From Streptomyces sp. Ag109_O5-1 (lineage in GTDB: Bacteria > Actinomycetota > Actinomycetes > Streptomycetales > Streptomycetaceae), in the NCBI RefSeq assembly GCF_003814875.1, contig NZ_RKQF01000001.1, positions 8,804,001-8,868,000 on the forward strand: DNA of 64,000 nt, in the 5' to 3' direction. This document shows positions 1 to 8,487 of this stretch, one piece after another (position 1 is the first letter of the stretch; each line of letters starts with the position of its first letter). Under the pieces are notes generated by a model. The model saw nothing but the letters and a program-made list of their open reading frames with translations. It was not told the origin of the DNA and did no database searches. Made by a program: the position numbers and the translations under genes.

Positions 1-1846
1 CCGCCCGGGCGATCCGCTCGGGAAAGGCGAGGGCGGCGACGAGCCCGGCGACATGGTCATCAGGAGCACCCGGCCCGACCCCGACCCCGGCCCCGGCCCC
101 GACTCCGGCCCCGACCTCGACTCCGGCCCCGGTCCCGGCCCCGGCCGCGGCCCCGACCTCAACTCCCGCCCCGACCTCAACTCCCGCCCCGACCTCGACT
201 CCGGCCCCGGACCCGACCTCGGCCTCGACTCCGGCCCCGGACCCGACCTCGGCCTCGACTCCGGTCCCGGCTCCGACCTCGGCCGTGGCCCCGCCCCCGA
301 CCTCGCCTGTCGGCCGACGGTCATGGGCGGGCGGGTGGGAAATACCAACGAAGACGGCCCGCAGCCGCCGAACCTCCGCACGCCACCGCCCGGAATAGGC
401 GTCACCCCCACGCCGCACACGCCGCAGAGCAGCCCCCAGATCGTCCCCGTACTCCCGAGGCACCTCCTCGCTCAACAGCGCGACCACCTCCGCGGCCCGC
501 TCCGAGCCGACCAGCGAGGCTCCGTCGATGAGGGCCCGCCCCAGCCGGGGGTGCAACCCCAGCCGCGCCAACCGCACCCCCCTCCCCGTGGCCCGACCGA
601 CGGAGTCGACCGCCCCGATCGCCGTCAGAAGAGTCCGCGCCGCCGCCATGGCCCCGCCCGGCGGTGGGTCCAGCAACGCCAGCCCCGCAGCCTCCGGGTC
701 GCCCCAGCAGGCCGCCTGGAGGGCGAACGCGGTCAGGTCGGCCACCCTGATCTCCGGCGCCGGAAAGGCCGTCAGACGGGCGTCCTCGGCCTCGGTCCAG
801 CACCGGTACACCGTGCCCGGCGCCTCGCGCCCGGCGCGCCCCGCCCGCTGCCGTCCGGCCGCGCGCGACGCCCGCACCGTCGTCAGCGCGCTCAGCCCGC
901 GCGCGTGGTCGACGCGCGGCTCCCGCGCGAGCCCGGAGTCGACCACCACCCGGGCGCCCGGGACGGTCAGCGAGGACTCCGCCACGGACGTCGTGAGGAC
1001 CACCCGGCGCCGTGCCCCGGGCGCCAGCACCGCGTCCTGCACGGCCGCCGGTGCCCGGCCGTGCACCTGGAGCACTTCGACGTCCCCGAGGTCACCCAGT
1101 TGCCCGGCCACGCGCGCGATCTCGCCGACCCCGGGCAGGAAGCACAGCACGTCACCGGAGCGCTCGGCCAGGGCCCGCCGCACGACGGATGCCACATGTG
1201 TCAGCAGGACGGGGTCGACGCGCATCCCGTTCGGCGGCCGTACCGGACGCACCGGCGGCGCCCACACCGTCTCCACGGGATACGACACGCCGTCCGCCTC
1301 GACCACCGGCGCGTCCCCCAGGAGCCGCGCCCAGCCCTGCGCGTCCGTCGTCGCCGACGCGGCCAGGAGCCGCAGCTCCGGCCGCAGCGTCTCCCGGACG
1401 TCCCAGAGGAAGGCCGCCACCGTGTCGGCGTCCAGATGGCGTTCGTGGCACTCGTCGAGGACGACGACGTCCACGCCGGACAGCTCCTGGTCGCGTTGCA
1501 GACGCTGCAACAGCACACCCGTCGTGACGACCTCCACGCGCGCGTGCCGTCCCACGACCCGCTCGCCGCGCACGGTGTAGCCGACGCTGCGCCCGACCTG
1601 TTCGCCGAGCAGCCACGCCATCCGGCGGGCCGCCGCGCGTGCCGCGATCCGGCGGGGCTCGGCCACGACCACCCGCCGGGCCGGCCCCTCGCCCAGCAGC
1701 CCGGCCAGCGCCAACGGCACCAGCGTCGTCTTGCCGGTGCCGGGCGGTGCCACGAGGACGGCGGTGCCGTGCCCGTCCAGGGCGTCTTTCAGGCCGGGCA
1801 GGGCCTGTCGTACGGGCAGCGCGTCCAGGGCGTCGTAACGGATCAC
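1..1846 (-). CDS. hrpB: ATP-dependent RNA helicase HrpB, 3' end cut by window edge
   Basis: DEAH-family helicase of the HrpB type. The frame is open from a GTG at 1846 to the window edge, about 615 codons. Visible motifs are Walker A APPGTGKTTLVP near residue 35, a DECH box (VVLDECHERHLDADT, Cys where DEAH/DEFH is usual), SAT motif III (LLAASATTDA) and the motif VI region (GRQRAGRAGR). The C-terminal HrpB segment begins at the edge with LAFPERIAR. HrpB proteins usually run to 800-850 residues, so about 200 residues lie outside. A Gly/Ala/Val/Glu repeat (71-300) interrupts the protein before LAFPERIAR. The cellular role of bacterial HrpB is poorly defined. Family assignment is firm. Confidence 0.9.
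   Translation of the reverse strand, partial: MIRYDALDALPVRQALPGLKDALDGHGTAVLVAPPGTGKTTLVPLALAGLLGEGPARRVVVAEPRRIAARAAARRMAWLLGEQVGRSVGYTVRGERVVGRHARVEVVTTGVLLQRLQRDQELSGVDVVVLDECHERHLDADTVAAFLWDVRETLRPELRLLAASATTDAQGWARLLGDAPVVEADGVSYPVETVWAPPVRPVRPPNGMRVDPVLLTHVASVVRRALAERSGDVLCFLPGVGEIARVAGQLGDLGDVEVLQVHGRAPAAVQDAVLAPGARRRVVLTTSVAESSLTVPGARVVVDSGLAREPRVDHARGLSALTTVRASRAAGRQRAGRAGREAPGTVYRCWTEAEDARLTAFPAPEIRVADLTAFALQAACWGDPEAAGLALLDPPPGGAMAAARTLLTAIGAVDSVGRATGRGVRLARLGLHPRLGRALIDGASLVGSERAAEVVALLSEEVPREYGDDLGAALRRVRRGGDAYSGRWRAEVRRLRAVFVGISHPPAHDRRPTGEVGGGATAEVGAGTGVEAEVGSGAGVEAEVGSGAGVEVGAGVEVGAGVEVGAAAGAGTGAGVEVGAGVGAGAGVGVGPGAPDDHVAGLVAALAFPERIARA
71..300 (-). repeat. Low-complexity tandem repeat inside hrpB
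   Basis: About 230 bp of near-repeats built from 6-bp steps (ccccgg/ccgacc/ctcgac) and longer 18-30-bp units. On the minus strand it stays in the hrpB frame and encodes a run of VGAG, EVGAG and EAEVGSGAG units. The identity between neighbouring units suggests recent expansion by slippage or recombination. Confidence 0.8.
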
Positions 1847-1913
1847 GCCCCTAGTGTCGTACGCCCCGGAAATCGCCCCGCACGCGCGCGTGCACGGTCA
1901 AAGTCCGTGCGGC

Positions 1914-2798
1914 TCAGTCACTCCCCCAGCCTTCGGCCGGGGGACCCCCATCTCGCTCGCACACGAAGATCGCCGTCCCGGGGATGAGATTGCCCCGCAG
2001 CGGGGACCAGCCGCCCCACTCGGAGGTGTTCCAGGCCGGCCACTCCGGCTCCACCAGGTCCACCAGCCGCAAGCCCGAGGAGGCGATGTCGCGGACCCGG
2101 TCGCCGAGCGTGCGGTGGTGCTCGACGTACACCGCGAGGCCGTCCTCGTCCTGCTCGACGTACGGCGTCCGGTCGAAGTAGGAGGAGGACACGGACAGGC
2201 CCTCGGGGCCCGGCTCGTCCGGGAACGCCCAGCGGATCGGATGGGTGACCGAGAAGACGAGGCGGCCGCCTGGACGCAGCACGCGGCGCACCTCGCGCAG
2301 CACCTGGCGCGGGTCCGCGACGAAGGGGAGCGCGCCGTACGCCGAGCACACCAGGTCGAACGAGGCGTCCGCGAAGGGGAGCTCGCCCGCGTCCGCGCAG
2401 ACCAGGGGAAACGATCCGCCGATGCGCAGCGCGTGCTGGAGCTGGCGGTGCGAGATGTCCAGGGCGACCGGCCGGGCACCCTGCGCGGCCAGCCAGCGCG
2501 AGCACTGGGCCGCGCCGGCGCCGATCTCCAGGACGTCCTTGCCCTTCAGCTCCTCCGGCGGGCCGAGCAGCTCCGCCTCCACCTCGTCGAGGCCCTCGGG
2601 GCCCCACACGAAGCGGTCGTCGCCCAGGAACGTGCCGTGCTCGACCTGGTACTCGTCGGCGTTGCGGTCCCACCAGCCCCGGTTGGCCCGGCTGCTCTCC
2701 GCGACCCCGGCGGCACGCCGGGTGGCTTCGGGTTCGGCCTCCGCACCGGACTGTGACCCGGTGTCTTCGAGGTCGAACGAATCGGGCTCTTGGATGAT
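1914..2798 (-). CDS. Class I SAM-dependent methyltransferase
   Basis: Rossmann-type methyltransferase of unknown substrate. SAM motif I is LEIGAGAAQCS, followed by the acidic loop (ALDIS), the motif around CADAGELPF and a typical LRPGGRLVFSVTHPIRW segment. The first GTG in frame is at 2609, but the frame stays open upstream and encodes a plausible N-terminus (SRANRGWWDRNADEYQ, then FLGDDRF). No ATG, GTG or TTG occurs there before the stop. Two ATC codons at 2793-2798 follow an AGGGAG ribosome site, so I place the start there; the shorter GTG version (1914-2609, 231 residues) is the conservative alternative. The C-terminus (GGPPAEGWGSD) is encoded by a small palindromic repeat. Confidence 0.82.
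   Translation of the reverse strand: MIQEPDSFDLEDTGSQSGAEAEPEATRRAAGVAESSRANRGWWDRNADEYQVEHGTFLGDDRFVWGPEGLDEVEAELLGPPEELKGKDVLEIGAGAAQCSRWLAAQGARPVALDISHRQLQHALRIGGSFPLVCADAGELPFADASFDLVCSAYGALPFVADPRQVLREVRRVLRPGGRLVFSVTHPIRWAFPDEPGPEGLSVSSSYFDRTPYVEQDEDGLAVYVEHHRTLGDRVRDIASSGLRLVDLVEPEWPAWNTSEWGGWSPLRGNLIPGTAIFVCERDGGPPAEGWGSD
1921..1948. repeat. Small palindromic repeat, copy 1 (coding)
   Basis: CTCCCCCAG, an 8-nt loop and CGGGGGACCCC form a hairpin-capable element. The same arms recur at 27004-27035 around a different loop. Here it overlaps the 3' end of the methyltransferase gene and supplies its last residues. Confidence 0.75.
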
Positions 2799-2936
2799 CG
2801 GCTCCCTCGTCGTACTCTTCCGTGCAACCCGTTCAGGGGAGTGTCACACGCGCGGTGTGTCAGGCGTGTGTGGCCTCGTGGGACGGTTCTTGTGCCGGGT
2901 ATGCGGCGATCCGCCCCGGGTGTGCGCCTTCGCGCA

Positions 2937-2965
2937 TTGACCCTGCCCGGCTGCCCCCGTATGCT
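2937..2965 (+). promoter_or_regulatory. Housekeeping-type promoter of rpsA
   Basis: TTGACC at 2937-2942 and TATGCT at 2960-2965 are separated by 17 nt, an almost consensus HrdB-type promoter. Transcription would start near 2972, giving a leader of about 190 nt before the rpsA ATG. The leader contains a hairpin (GCGCCAC 3046-3052 with GTGGCGC 3065-3071). The rest of the stretch 2799-3163 shows no gene. Confidence 0.8.
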
Positions 2966-3163
2966 ACAAGTTGCGCTGCGGGCCTGCGCACCTCAGACGT
3001 AGCAGGCTGCGCTCGCATCTGTTGTATGTCCCCTCGGTTTTCGAGGCGCCACCAGCGGTTTTGTGTGGCGCTTCCTTGGCTGTCCGGCTTCATCAGAGCG
3101 AAACGGGCTCCCGGCGTAAGCAGTACCTACGACTTCAATGTCCGTACCGGAGCCCTTTCCCAC

Positions 3164-4660
3164 ATGACGAGCAGCACCGAGACCACCGCCACCACCCCGC
3201 AGGTTGCGGTCAACGACATCGGTAACGAGGAAGCCTTCCTCGCCGCGATCGACGAGACGATCAAGTACTTCAACGACGGCGACATCGTCGACGGCGTCAT
3301 CGTGAAGGTCGACCGGGACGAGGTCCTGCTCGACATCGGTTACAAGACCGAAGGTGTCATCCCGAGCCGCGAGCTCTCGATCAAGCACGACGTCGACCCG
3401 AACGAGGTCGTGGCCGTCGGCGACGAGATCGAGGCCCTGGTCCTCCAGAAGGAGGACAAGGAAGGCCGCCTGATCCTCTCGAAGAAGCGCGCCCAGTACG
3501 AGCGTGCCTGGGGCACCATCGAGAAGATCAAGGAAGAGGACGGCATCGTCACCGGTACCGTCATCGAGGTCGTCAAGGGTGGTCTCATCCTCGACATCGG
3601 CCTCCGTGGCTTCCTCCCGGCCTCCCTGGTCGAGATGCGCCGCGTCCGCGACCTCCAGCCCTACGTGGGCAAGGAGCTCGAGGCGAAGATCATCGAGCTG
3701 GACAAGAACCGCAACAACGTGGTCCTGTCCCGCCGTGCCTGGCTGGAGCAGACCCAGTCCGAGGTCCGCCAGACGTTCCTCACGACCCTCCAGAAGGGTC
3801 AGGTCCGCTCCGGTGTGGTCTCCTCGATCGTCAACTTCGGTGCCTTCGTGGACCTGGGTGGCGTCGACGGTCTGGTCCACGTCTCCGAGCTGTCCTGGAA
3901 GCACATCGACCACCCGTCCGAGGTTGTCGAGGTCGGCCAGGAGGTCACCGTCGAGGTCCTCGACGTCGACATGGACCGCGAGCGTGTCTCCCTGTCGCTG
4001 AAGGCGACCCAGGAAGACCCGTGGCAGCAGTTCGCCCGCACCCACCAGATCGGCCAGGTCGTGCCCGGTAAGGTCACGAAGCTGGTTCCGTTCGGTGCGT
4101 TCGTCCGCGTCGACGAGGGCATCGAGGGTCTGGTCCACATCTCCGAGCTGGCCGAGCGCCACGTGGAGATCCCGGAGCAGGTCGTCCAGGTCAACGACGA
4201 GATCTTCGTCAAGGTCATCGACATCGACCTCGAGCGCCGTCGCATCAGCCTCTCGCTGAAGCAGGCCAACGAGGCCTTCGGTGCCGACCCGGCCACGGTC
4301 GAGTTCGACCCGACCCTGTACGGCATGGCCGCGTCCTACGACGACCAGGGCAACTACATCTACCCCGAGGGCTTCGACCCCGAGACCAACGACTGGCTCG
4401 AGGGCTACGAGACCCAGCGCGAGGCGTGGGAGCACCAGTACGCCGAGGCGCAGCAGCGCTTCGAGCAGCACCAGCAGCAGGTCATCAAGAGCCGCGAGGC
4501 CGACGCTGCCGCTGCCGAGGAGGGCGGCGACGCCGCGGGTGCGGCTCCGGCCGCCGGTGGCGGTTCGTACTCCTCCGAGGGCGCCGACACCTCCGGTGCG
4601 CTGGCCTCGGACGAGGCGCTGGCCGCGCTCCGCGAGAAGCTCGCGGGTGGCCAGAGCTGA
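3164..4660 (+). CDS. rpsA: 30S ribosomal protein S1
   Basis: RNA-binding ribosomal protein that helps mRNAs dock on the 30S subunit. The 498 residues hold four S1 (OB-fold) domains, starting near residues 37, 122, 207 and 294. The last two carry the classical GAFVDLGGVDGLVHVSELS and GAFVRVDEGIEGLVHISEL signatures. The C-terminal 130 residues are acidic, Gln- and Ala-rich and unstructured, as in other actinobacterial S1 proteins; this is the shorter four-domain form rather than the six-domain E. coli form. The ATG at 3164 fits the conserved MTSSTE start, although the frame is open further upstream. The gene has its own strong promoter and a rho-independent terminator, so it is probably monocistronic. 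Confidence 0.97.
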   Translation: MTSSTETTATTPQVAVNDIGNEEAFLAAIDETIKYFNDGDIVDGVIVKVDRDEVLLDIGYKTEGVIPSRELSIKHDVDPNEVVAVGDEIEALVLQKEDKEGRLILSKKRAQYERAWGTIEKIKEEDGIVTGTVIEVVKGGLILDIGLRGFLPASLVEMRRVRDLQPYVGKELEAKIIELDKNRNNVVLSRRAWLEQTQSEVRQTFLTTLQKGQVRSGVVSSIVNFGAFVDLGGVDGLVHVSELSWKHIDHPSEVVEVGQEVTVEVLDVDMDRERVSLSLKATQEDPWQQFARTHQIGQVVPGKVTKLVPFGAFVRVDEGIEGLVHISELAERHVEIPEQVVQVNDEIFVKVIDIDLERRRISLSLKQANEAFGADPATVEFDPTLYGMAASYDDQGNYIYPEGFDPETNDWLEGYETQREAWEHQYAEAQQRFEQHQQQVIKSREADAAAAEEGGDAAGAAPAAGGGSYSSEGADTSGALASDEALAALREKLAGGQS

Positions 4661-4684
4661 ACGCTCACTGAGCAGTAGCTCCTG

Positions 4685-4726
4685 ACCGAGGGGCCGCACC
4701 TTCCGAGGTGCGGTCCCTCGGTGTTT
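4685..4726 (+). terminator. Rho-independent terminator of rpsA
   Basis: A 16-bp stem (4685-4700 pairing with 4707-4722, one G-U pair) with a TTCCGA loop is followed by GTTTT, 24 bp after the rpsA stop. Confidence 0.9.
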
Positions 4727-4962
4727 TCCGCCGGGAGTTGCCGGCCGGGGCCACGAACAGAGCGCTCTGGGCAGGGAGTTGACGGCCACCGACCAGGAGC
4801 GGTTCGGCGCGTTCCGCACGGCAAGGGCGGGACCCGGCACGCGCGCGTGCCCGCCTTCCGGCCATGAAAAGGCGGCGAGATGTCGGCTGTTCACGTCGCC
4901 GACGGGAATGCCTGCGGCCCGTGCCACGTTGTGCGGTACGAACACGAGGAGGAGCGGTCACA

Positions 4963-5901
4963 GTGCTTGATCCGCAGGGTTTGTACGCATGGGAGCCGAA
5001 GGGCCTCGCCACCGTCGACATGGCGCTCGCCCAGGAGTCGGCCGGCCTTGTCATGCTCTACCACTTCGACGGATACATCGACGCGGGTGAGACCGGCGAC
5101 CAGATTGTCGACCGGCTCCTGGACTCGCTGCCCCACCAGGTCGTCGCCCGCTTCGACCACGACCGGCTCGTGGACTACCGGGCCCGCCGCCCGCTGCTGA
5201 CCTTCAAGCGGGACCGCTGGACCGACTACGAGGAGCCCAGCATCGAGGTGCGGCTGGTCCAGGACACCACGGGAGCGCCGTTCCTGCTGCTGTCCGGACC
5301 CGAGCCGGACGTCGAGTGGGAGCGCTTCGCCGCGGCCGTACGGCAGATCGTGGAGCGGCTCGGCGTCCGCCTGTCCGTGAACTTCCACGGCATCCCGATG
5401 GGCGTCCCGCACACCCGCCCCGTCGGCCTCACCCCGCACGGCAACCGCACCGACCTCGTCCCGGGCCACCGCAGCCCCTTCGACGAGGCCCAGGTCCCCG
5501 GCAGCGCCGAGTCGCTGATGGAGTACCGCCTCATGGAGGCCGGCCACGACGTCCTGGGCGTCGCCGCGCACGTCCCGCACTACATCGCCCGCTCGCCCTA
5601 CCCGGACGCCGCCCTGACCGTCCTGGAGGCCATCACGGGCGCCACCGGGCTGGTCCTTCCGGGTATCGCGCACGCCCTGCGCACGGACGCGCACCGCACG
5701 CAGACGGAGATCGACCGCCAGATCCAGGAGGGAGACGAAGAGCTCACCGCCCTCGTCCAGGGCCTGGAGCACCAGTACGACGCGGCCGCGGGCGCCGAGA
5801 CCCGGGGCAACATGCTCGCCGAGCCGGTGGAGATCCCGTCGGCCGACGAGATCGGCCTGGAGTTCGAGCGGTTCCTGGCGGAGCGCGAAGGCGACAACTG
5901 A
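4963..5901 (+). CDS. PAC2 family protein
   Basis: 312-residue protein of the PAC2 (proteasome assembly chaperone 2-like) family, common in actinobacteria and without a settled function. The N-terminus (LYAWEPKGLATVDMALAQ, then LVMLYHFDGYIDAG) and the central FHGIPMGVPHTRPVG segment are typical. GTG 4963 is chosen because GAGGAGGAG lies just upstream; an in-frame ATG at 4864 lacks such a site. The gene sits between rpsA and coaE in the same direction, but coaE has its own promoter. No catalytic motif is visible. Confidence 0.88.
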   Translation: MLDPQGLYAWEPKGLATVDMALAQESAGLVMLYHFDGYIDAGETGDQIVDRLLDSLPHQVVARFDHDRLVDYRARRPLLTFKRDRWTDYEEPSIEVRLVQDTTGAPFLLLSGPEPDVEWERFAAAVRQIVERLGVRLSVNFHGIPMGVPHTRPVGLTPHGNRTDLVPGHRSPFDEAQVPGSAESLMEYRLMEAGHDVLGVAAHVPHYIARSPYPDAALTVLEAITGATGLVLPGIAHALRTDAHRTQTEIDRQIQEGDEELTALVQGLEHQYDAAAGAETRGNMLAEPVEIPSADEIGLEFERFLAEREGDN

Positions 5902-5960
5902 GCGCCGTCCAGGCGACGGCCGGGGGCAGCCCGAGCGACGGCCGGGCCCCGTCCGGGCCG

Positions 5961-5983
5961 GTGTCGGTGGCAGGTCCTAAGCT
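5961..5983 (+). promoter_or_regulatory. PafBC/RecA-NDp-type promoter of coaE
   Basis: GTGTCGGTG (5961-5969), exactly 8 nt, then TAAGCT (5978-5983). The coaE ATG follows after 7 nt, so the transcript is predicted to be leaderless. The same architecture is found at uvrC with the same first base. Confidence 0.7.
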
Positions 5984-5990
5984 TCGGGCC

Positions 5991-6602
5991 ATGCTGAAAG
6001 TAGGCCTCACCGGCGGGATCGGCGCCGGCAAGAGCGAGGTGTCGCGGCTGCTCGTCGGGCGCGGCGCCGTGCTGATCGACGCGGACCGCATCGCACGTGA
6101 GGTCGTCGCGCCGGGGACTCCGGGTCTGGCGGCCGTCGTCGAGGCGTTCGGCCCGGACGTGCTCACCGCCGACGGCAGCCTGGACCGCCCGAAACTGGGT
6201 GCGATCGTCTTCACCGACCCCGAGAGACTCGCCGTACTGAACTCGATCGTGCACCCTCTGGTCGGCGCCCGCTCCCGCGAACTGGAGAGCGCGGCCGCCG
6301 CCGACGCCGTGGTGGTCCACGACGTCCCGCTCCTCGCGGAGAACGGCCTCGCGCCGCTCTACGACGTCGTGATCGTCGTGGACACGGCTCCCGAGACCCA
6401 GCTCGACCGGCTGGTCCGGCTGCGGGGGATGACGGAGGAGGACGCACGCGCGCGCATGGCCGCGCAGGCGACGCGCGAGAAGCGCCTGGAGATCGCCGAC
6501 ATCGTGGTCGACAACGACGTGCCCCTGGACGCACTCGAACGGCGCGTCGAGGAGGTCTGGGGCGACCTCGTGCGCCGGGCGCAGCGGTCCGGTTCGAACT
6601 AG
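5991..6602 (+). CDS. coaE: Dephospho-CoA kinase
   Basis: Catalyses the last step of coenzyme A synthesis, ATP-dependent phosphorylation of dephospho-CoA. The 203-residue protein has the P-loop GGIGAGKS at residues 8-15, the DADxIAREV motif (IDADRIAREVV), VVHDVPLLAENG and the RMAAQ lid segment typical of CoaE. ATG 5991 is 7 nt from a TANNNT box and has no ribosome site, fitting a leaderless mRNA. The gene lies downstream of rpsA; in Mycobacterium tuberculosis rpsA, coaE and uvrB are also close neighbours. Length and motifs are complete. Confidence 0.96.
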   Translation: MLKVGLTGGIGAGKSEVSRLLVGRGAVLIDADRIAREVVAPGTPGLAAVVEAFGPDVLTADGSLDRPKLGAIVFTDPERLAVLNSIVHPLVGARSRELESAAAADAVVVHDVPLLAENGLAPLYDVVIVVDTAPETQLDRLVRLRGMTEEDARARMAAQATREKRLEIADIVVDNDVPLDALERRVEEVWGDLVRRAQRSGSN

Positions 6603-6674
6603 CGGGCACGCGTCATCGAAATAGCGGGCACCCGTCCGGGCGTTGAACCGCTTCAGTGAGGGAAGGACTCTGCC

Positions 6675-7061
6675 GTGCCCGAGACCAGCGGTTCGACCGG
6701 ACGTACTCCGGAGACGCATGTCATCGACTTCCGTGCCGCGGAGCACCTGCTCAACGCACGGGACCCGCGGGGTGCGGTGAAACTGCTCGACGGAGTGATC
6801 GCCGCCCACCCCGAGAACACCGCCGCCCGGCTGCTGCGCGCGCGAGCCTTTTTCGCCGCCGCGCAACTGCGTCCCGCCGAGCTGGAGTTCACCATCGTCC
6901 TGGAGCGTGAGCCGGACAACGCGTTCGCGCACTTCGCGCTCGCCCGCACCTACCAACGCCAGGGACGCGCGGACCTCGCGATACGCCACTTCCGGCTGGC
7001 GGCCGCGCTGGACCCCAACCCGGAATACCTGAAGGCGGCCCGGTTCGACGGCGGCGCGTGA
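6675..7061 (+). CDS. Tetratricopeptide repeat protein
   Basis: 128-residue protein with about two to three TPR units (AEHLLNARDPRGAVKLLDGVIAAHPENTAARLLRAR region, then AELEFTIVLEREPDNAFAHFALARTYQRQG). TPRs normally bind protein partners; no enzymatic motif is present. GTG 6675 follows GGAAGGA at about the right distance. The gene lies 72 bp after coaE. A 10-bp direct repeat (TAGCGGGCAC, at 6600 and 6621) lies between them. Conserved type in Streptomyces, exact partner unknown. Confidence 0.85.
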   Translation: MPETSGSTGRTPETHVIDFRAAEHLLNARDPRGAVKLLDGVIAAHPENTAARLLRARAFFAAAQLRPAELEFTIVLEREPDNAFAHFALARTYQRQGRADLAIRHFRLAAALDPNPEYLKAARFDGGA

Positions 7062-7073
7062 CCGGACGGCCGA

Positions 7074-7373
7074 TCACGGATGACCATGCCGCGGCGGCCG
7101 CCGGAACGGCGGCGGGCGGGTGTCCGCGGGCCGGTACGGGGGCACATCGCGGCCCGGCTGATAGTGCGGGCCCTGCCTGATGTGCCTGAGGATCACGGTC
7201 ATGTCGACGGCGGCCACCAGCCACAGGACTCCGCAGGCGGCCGCCCAGCCGGGACGGCCGAGCAGCGCGAACACCGCGGTACCGAAGATTGCCCAGGCCA
7301 GTCCCCACAGGCTCAGCCACAACCGCGCTCGTAGCGCACTGCGCGCGGTCGTCGGCTCACTGCCTGTCCGCAT
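7074..7373 (-). CDS. DUF6343 family membrane protein
   Basis: 99-residue protein with two predicted transmembrane helices (LWGLAWAIFGTAVFALLG and AACGVLWLVAAVDMTVIL), a basic N-terminus beginning MRTGSEPTTARSALR, and a Pro-rich cytoplasmic tail containing GPHYQPGRDVPPY. This pattern matches the small Streptomyces DUF6343 family, of unknown function. It converges on the TPR gene with a 12-bp gap. Confidence 0.82.
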   Translation of the reverse strand: MRTGSEPTTARSALRARLWLSLWGLAWAIFGTAVFALLGRPGWAAACGVLWLVAAVDMTVILRHIRQGPHYQPGRDVPPYRPADTRPPPFRRPPRHGHP

Positions 7374-7439
7374 CTCCGATCACCACTCCTCCTTGCAACG
7401 TACTCTCCGACCAGGACGTTCACAAAGGGGGACCCCGCA

Positions 7440-8372
7440 GTGCTGCCGGATGCCGACGACCTGCCCGACCTGCTCCTCGACCTGGCCGTGCCGCACGAGG
7501 ACATCAACACGCTGATGGCACTGCGGCGGGCCGTGACCGCCGATCCCGGAGTACGACGACTGCTGACGGAGTGCGTCGAGGACGCGACCGGTGCCGTACG
7601 GGAGGTCGACGACCCCGAGGGCCTCGGCGCCCGGGCCGCCCAGGCCCCGGCCGCGCTCGGCGAGTACTTCCTCGTGTACGTCTTCCTCGCCGCGCTGCCT
7701 CGTGCCCGCGCGTCGCACCGGGCGCGCGGCATCCCCGACGACGTCTCCCGGCACACCCTCGCCGACCTCGGCCGTGGCATGGCACTGCACCGCAGACAGT
7801 ACGGTCGAGGAGGGCTCGCAACGCGCCAGGCACACTGGCTCACCCGCCACTTCTGCGGCCGCCTCTACCAGCTGGGACGACTGCAGTACGAGCGGACCGG
7901 GCTCGGGGATCGCACGGCACGGGCGATCACGGCGGCCGGAACCGACGCGACCGGTGGCGAACCCTGTCTGGACCTGCACATCCCCGACTTCCTCGGGCCG
8001 CTCACCCCTGCCGCCTGCGACCGCTCCCTGGACCGCGCCCGGGAGTTCTTCGAGCGGTACTTTCCCGAGGAGCCGCACGCTGTCGCGACCTGCCACTCCT
8101 GGCTGCTCGATCCGCAGCTGCGACGCCACCTGAAGGCGGACTCCAACATCATCCGCTTCCAGGAGAGGTTCCGGCCCGGGTGGGAGGATCCGGAGCCGGC
8201 CGACACCACCCCGGTCGGCTTCGTCTTCGGCGACCCGGACCTGCCGGTGGCGGACCTGCCCCGGCGCTCCCCGGTGGAGCGGGCGGTCGGCGACCATCTG
8301 CGGGCGGGCGGCCACTGGTACGTGGGCCATGGATGGTTCCCGTGGCCCCGGACCGACCTCCCCCGGTCCTGA
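7440..8372 (+). CDS. Acyltransferase domain-containing protein (GNAT-related, actinobacterial type)
   Basis: 310 residues. The N-terminal helical part (LPDLLLDLAVPHEDINTLMAL) and the C-terminal half (LDLHIPDFLGPLTPAACDRSL, then ATCHSWLLDPQLRRHL) match a Streptomyces protein type annotated as acyltransferase with NAT_N/GNAT_C-like halves. The fixed HSWLLD and SNIIRFQERF motifs are its best markers. Substrate is unknown and the enzymatic role is by family only. GTG 7440 follows AAAGGGGGA. The gene is divergent from the DUF6343 gene, with 66 bp between the start codons. Confidence 0.78.
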   Translation: MLPDADDLPDLLLDLAVPHEDINTLMALRRAVTADPGVRRLLTECVEDATGAVREVDDPEGLGARAAQAPAALGEYFLVYVFLAALPRARASHRARGIPDDVSRHTLADLGRGMALHRRQYGRGGLATRQAHWLTRHFCGRLYQLGRLQYERTGLGDRTARAITAAGTDATGGEPCLDLHIPDFLGPLTPAACDRSLDRAREFFERYFPEEPHAVATCHSWLLDPQLRRHLKADSNIIRFQERFRPGWEDPEPADTTPVGFVFGDPDLPVADLPRRSPVERAVGDHLRAGGHWYVGHGWFPWPRTDLPRS

Positions 8373-8487
8373 CTGGTCATCAACTCCTTTTGATATGAGG
8401 AAAGTTCCCGTCCATCCATGAATTGCTCGAACGAGTGAACCGTCGGTGCGCGGGAACGAGCCGGCCGCGGCCGGCCGTTGTTCGGGC

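Noticed and set aside
53..1987. Long plus-strand frame over hrpB
   Set aside because: Asp/Pro/Arg-rich translation of the complementary strand of a clear helicase; no ribosome site or family motif.
2993..4945. 650-codon minus-strand frame over rpsA
   Set aside because: Mirror of the highly biased rpsA codons (Leu/Asp/Val-rich, no motifs); rpsA itself is certain.
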